Source: Loxodes magnus (taxonomy: Eukaryota; Ciliophora; Karyorelictea; Loxodida; Loxodidae). From it: 64,000 nucleotides of DNA. Positions within the stretch are counted from its first letter, which is position 1; each line of letters starts with the position of its first letter. The notes beneath the pieces were generated by a model. That model did no database searches. It was not told the origin of the DNA and saw only the letters and a list, made by a program, of their open reading frames with translations. The stretch spans positions 248,001 through 312,000 of the forward strand of contig CAMPDV010000286.1 of the NCBI GenBank assembly GCA_946699065.1, in the 5' to 3' direction. This document shows, piece by piece, positions 62,053 to 64,000 of the stretch. Both the position numbers and the translations under genes were made by a program.

Positions 62053-64000
62053 TTTAATTTTTATAAATTACTTCAATAAATATTTAATTAAAATAACTCA
62101 ATAAATTTTACTTACTTAATTTCAATACAATTAAACAATTAAATTATTTACTATGCATACTTATAAATATCTTCTAAAACATTGATTTTTCTATTTTTGT
62201 CTTAAAACAAGACAAGATATTAAACTAATAGTTTACAAACTTTTACAATTTTAATTATTTTATATATTTTTACTTTTAAATATAAGGATAAGTTATTATA
62301 TCAAAAGTTTATAATGAAGAATTTATATCCCTATTATAATAACTTTAATATGCATTTATTAATTACAACTTATTTGTGCTTTAAATCAAAGACTTTTAAT
62401 AAGAAAACCTTATTTCTTTGTAAATTAATTTAAATGATAAATAAAATATTACAATTCTTTTAAAAGCTATTGCTATTAATTATTGCTTTTCACTTACATT
62501 TAATCAAAAAAATTATTTCTTTAAGCTATTTACTAATTAAAAAAAAGTAAATAAAATAAGTTTCTTATTAATTAGTTTGAATAAATATTAAAAAACATCA
62601 AATTATTTAAAGCAAAGTATTTTTAGAATCTATAAAATAAACTCTTTTAATTGCCCACTTTCTTACTACTATTTAATTAAAACTTTTTATTTATAAAAGG
62701 TCTCTCTTAAAATAATAAACTAATATAATTTATTTTAATGTTGATTCTAAGCAAAATATATAAATGTAGTAAATAGAAGTAGTAGAAAGTAAATATTTAA
62801 ACTAACTATAAATGGTGTATCACTAATTTTATCTTACAATTATTAAATAGTAATATTTAATTTTATTATTAAAGTAAGCTTTAATATGTTTAATTATATC
62901 TATTAAATACTTAATATTTTATCCTCTTAGCTTTATTAGTTATTAATTAATTTCTCTTTAATTTAGATATTAGATTAGTTATAATTAATACATTTAGATA
63001 ACTTTCTCTTTTTATAGCAAACTAATATTAATTATTTAGGTTATTTTAGTAATTATCATTTCTAATTAATAATACCTAAATTATTCTAGATTATTTAAAG
63101 ATAAAAACTTAAATCTATTACTCTATACTTATCCAAAAAACATAGTTACCACTATTAATACTCTCTTTCTTAAATGTTGTTTGCTATTAAGAAAATTATA
63201 AGCTTTTAAGAAAGCATATTTTTACTATTTTCTATTATTATTTTCTGAATTAATAGAAAGAGTAAACTTAACATAATATGTTTCTTTGTAGTATTAGATA
63301 ATATAAGTATTAGATTAGCTAATATAAGTTATTTAAAACTAATTTAACAGATTATTATTTACCCTTAATACATTTTATTAATCTACTATTATTCTATATC
63401 TTTCTGTTCCTAATAAACAATTCTACATGTTTTGCTTTATAGCACATCATCATTTATTAATCTTATTACAAAAGATTTAAACCTAAAAAGATGATATAGA
63501 TAGTTATAGAAATATTTGAAACTTAGGCATTAAAATGAGCTAGATTTTTAGATTATTTATAATTTTCCTAAATTTAAATTATATTTATATATTCCTTTTT
63601 ATTAACTATCTTCTGTAATTAACTTTTGTTTGAAAAACTGATAAAAAGATACATTCTGTAAAATATTTAGTCTTAATTTATCTAAGTTTAAAAATGTTTA
63701 TGAATATAAGAATATATTAAATTTAAAGTATTAATGATACTAGTTCTATAAAACATTTAGGTAATTATATGTACTTATATAAATAGTAAAGAGAAAACAT
63801 TATTTTTTTATATAATTAAATAAAGAAAAGCTAGCCTAAATATTCAATAGAGTCAATTATTCATATATCTAAAATCCTCTATTTATCTTACAATCAAGTA
63901 CTTAATATATTATAGTCTCCTTTACTCCTTTAGTAATATTAATTCATAAAAACTTAAAAGAAAATTCCTTTTTACTTTAACTGTACTTGGAAATATTCTA
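62053..64000. other. WD40 upstream region, copy 3, to window end
   Basis: Aligned with 39619-41564. AT-rich, with no gene supported. Confidence 0.5.

Larger units (their letters stand above)
56820..64000. repeat. Segmental duplication, block 3 (continues off window)
   Basis: From about 56820 the sequence aligns with 35580 onward in block 2 (13060 onward in block 1). The first 350 bp are poorly conserved, followed by a LINE insertion (57204-57917) and an internal duplication near 59500-60470. The last base still aligns with block 2 (41564), so the true right end is outside the window. Confidence 0.9.

Noticed and set aside
1..64000. Telomeric repeats, tRNA or rRNA genes, CRISPR arrays
   Set aside because: No C4A4/C3A-type repeats, no tRNA B-box-like GGTTCRANTCC, no rRNA core and no regularly spaced repeats were seen by eye.
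1..64000. Standard code with widespread pseudogenes instead of stop reassignment
   Set aside because: Three WD40 paralogs keep intact spliced lengths divisible by three, and TAA/TAG/TGA occur only where Gln or Trp fits; random decay would not do this.

Overview
The window is extremely AT-rich (about four fifths A+T by eye) and reads as nuclear DNA of a ciliate with a fully ambiguous stop code. In the best genes TAA and TAG stand for Gln and TGA stands for Trp, while TGA also appears to end the same genes. The evidence is three paralogous WD40 genes (minus strand, 15928-17011, 38535-39618, 60966-62052). In them TGA sits at the invariant Trp of several blades, TGG and TGA swap at one homologous site, and TAA/TAG fill Gln positions. 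Among known codes this fits the karyorelict (Loxodes-like) or Condylostoma code; the species cannot be named from sequence. Because all three stop codons can be sense, open reading frames carry little information. I relied on protein motifs, copy-to-copy comparison, intron/frame consistency and target-site duplications.

Layout. Most of the window is a segmental duplication. Block 1 (1-18305) recurs as block 2 (23335-40905). The right part of that unit recurs as block 3 (about 56820 to the window end, still matching block 2 at the edge). WD40 copies are spaced 22.6 and 22.4 kb. Each full block carries, mostly on the minus strand: an unrecognised gene with a Walker-A-like loop, a small Cys-containing fragment, a pentapeptide-repeat plus WD40 gene, a GC-richer coding-like island on the plus strand, a Gag-like retroelement, a short coiled-coil gene, a minisatellite-bearing spacer and the 353-354 aa WD40 gene. 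Two stretches are not part of the duplication: 18306-23334 (two helical or coiled-coil unknown genes) and about 41565-56820.

The single-copy stretch 41.6-56.8 kb is rich in retroelements. It has one long unknown gene (45.9-47.8 kb), LINE-type reverse-transcriptase remnants (48.3-48.9, possibly 52.2-53.3, and 54.5-56.8 kb), and Gag-like coiled-coil/CCHC zinc-knuckle units (44.6-45.5, 49.2-49.7, 50.4-51.2 kb). A 5'-truncated LINE tail (57204-57917) inserted into block 3 with a 15-bp target duplication. An 837-bp Gag-only unit (6334-7170) is present in block 1 and cleanly absent from block 2, with an (AAT)8 tail and a short target duplication. A second Gag-only unit, shared by both blocks, is bounded by a perfect 18-bp duplication.

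The most interesting content is therefore (i) the code with TGA as Trp plus stop, visible directly from paralogs, (ii) a family of short retroposons that seem to encode only a coiled-coil/CCHC ORF1-type protein, probably mobilised by the LINEs around them, and (iii) introns of only 22 and 27 nt. Many other reading frames carry shared frameshifts and may be pseudogenes. I saw no rRNA, tRNA, CRISPR, telomeric repeat or bacterial-type regulatory site.
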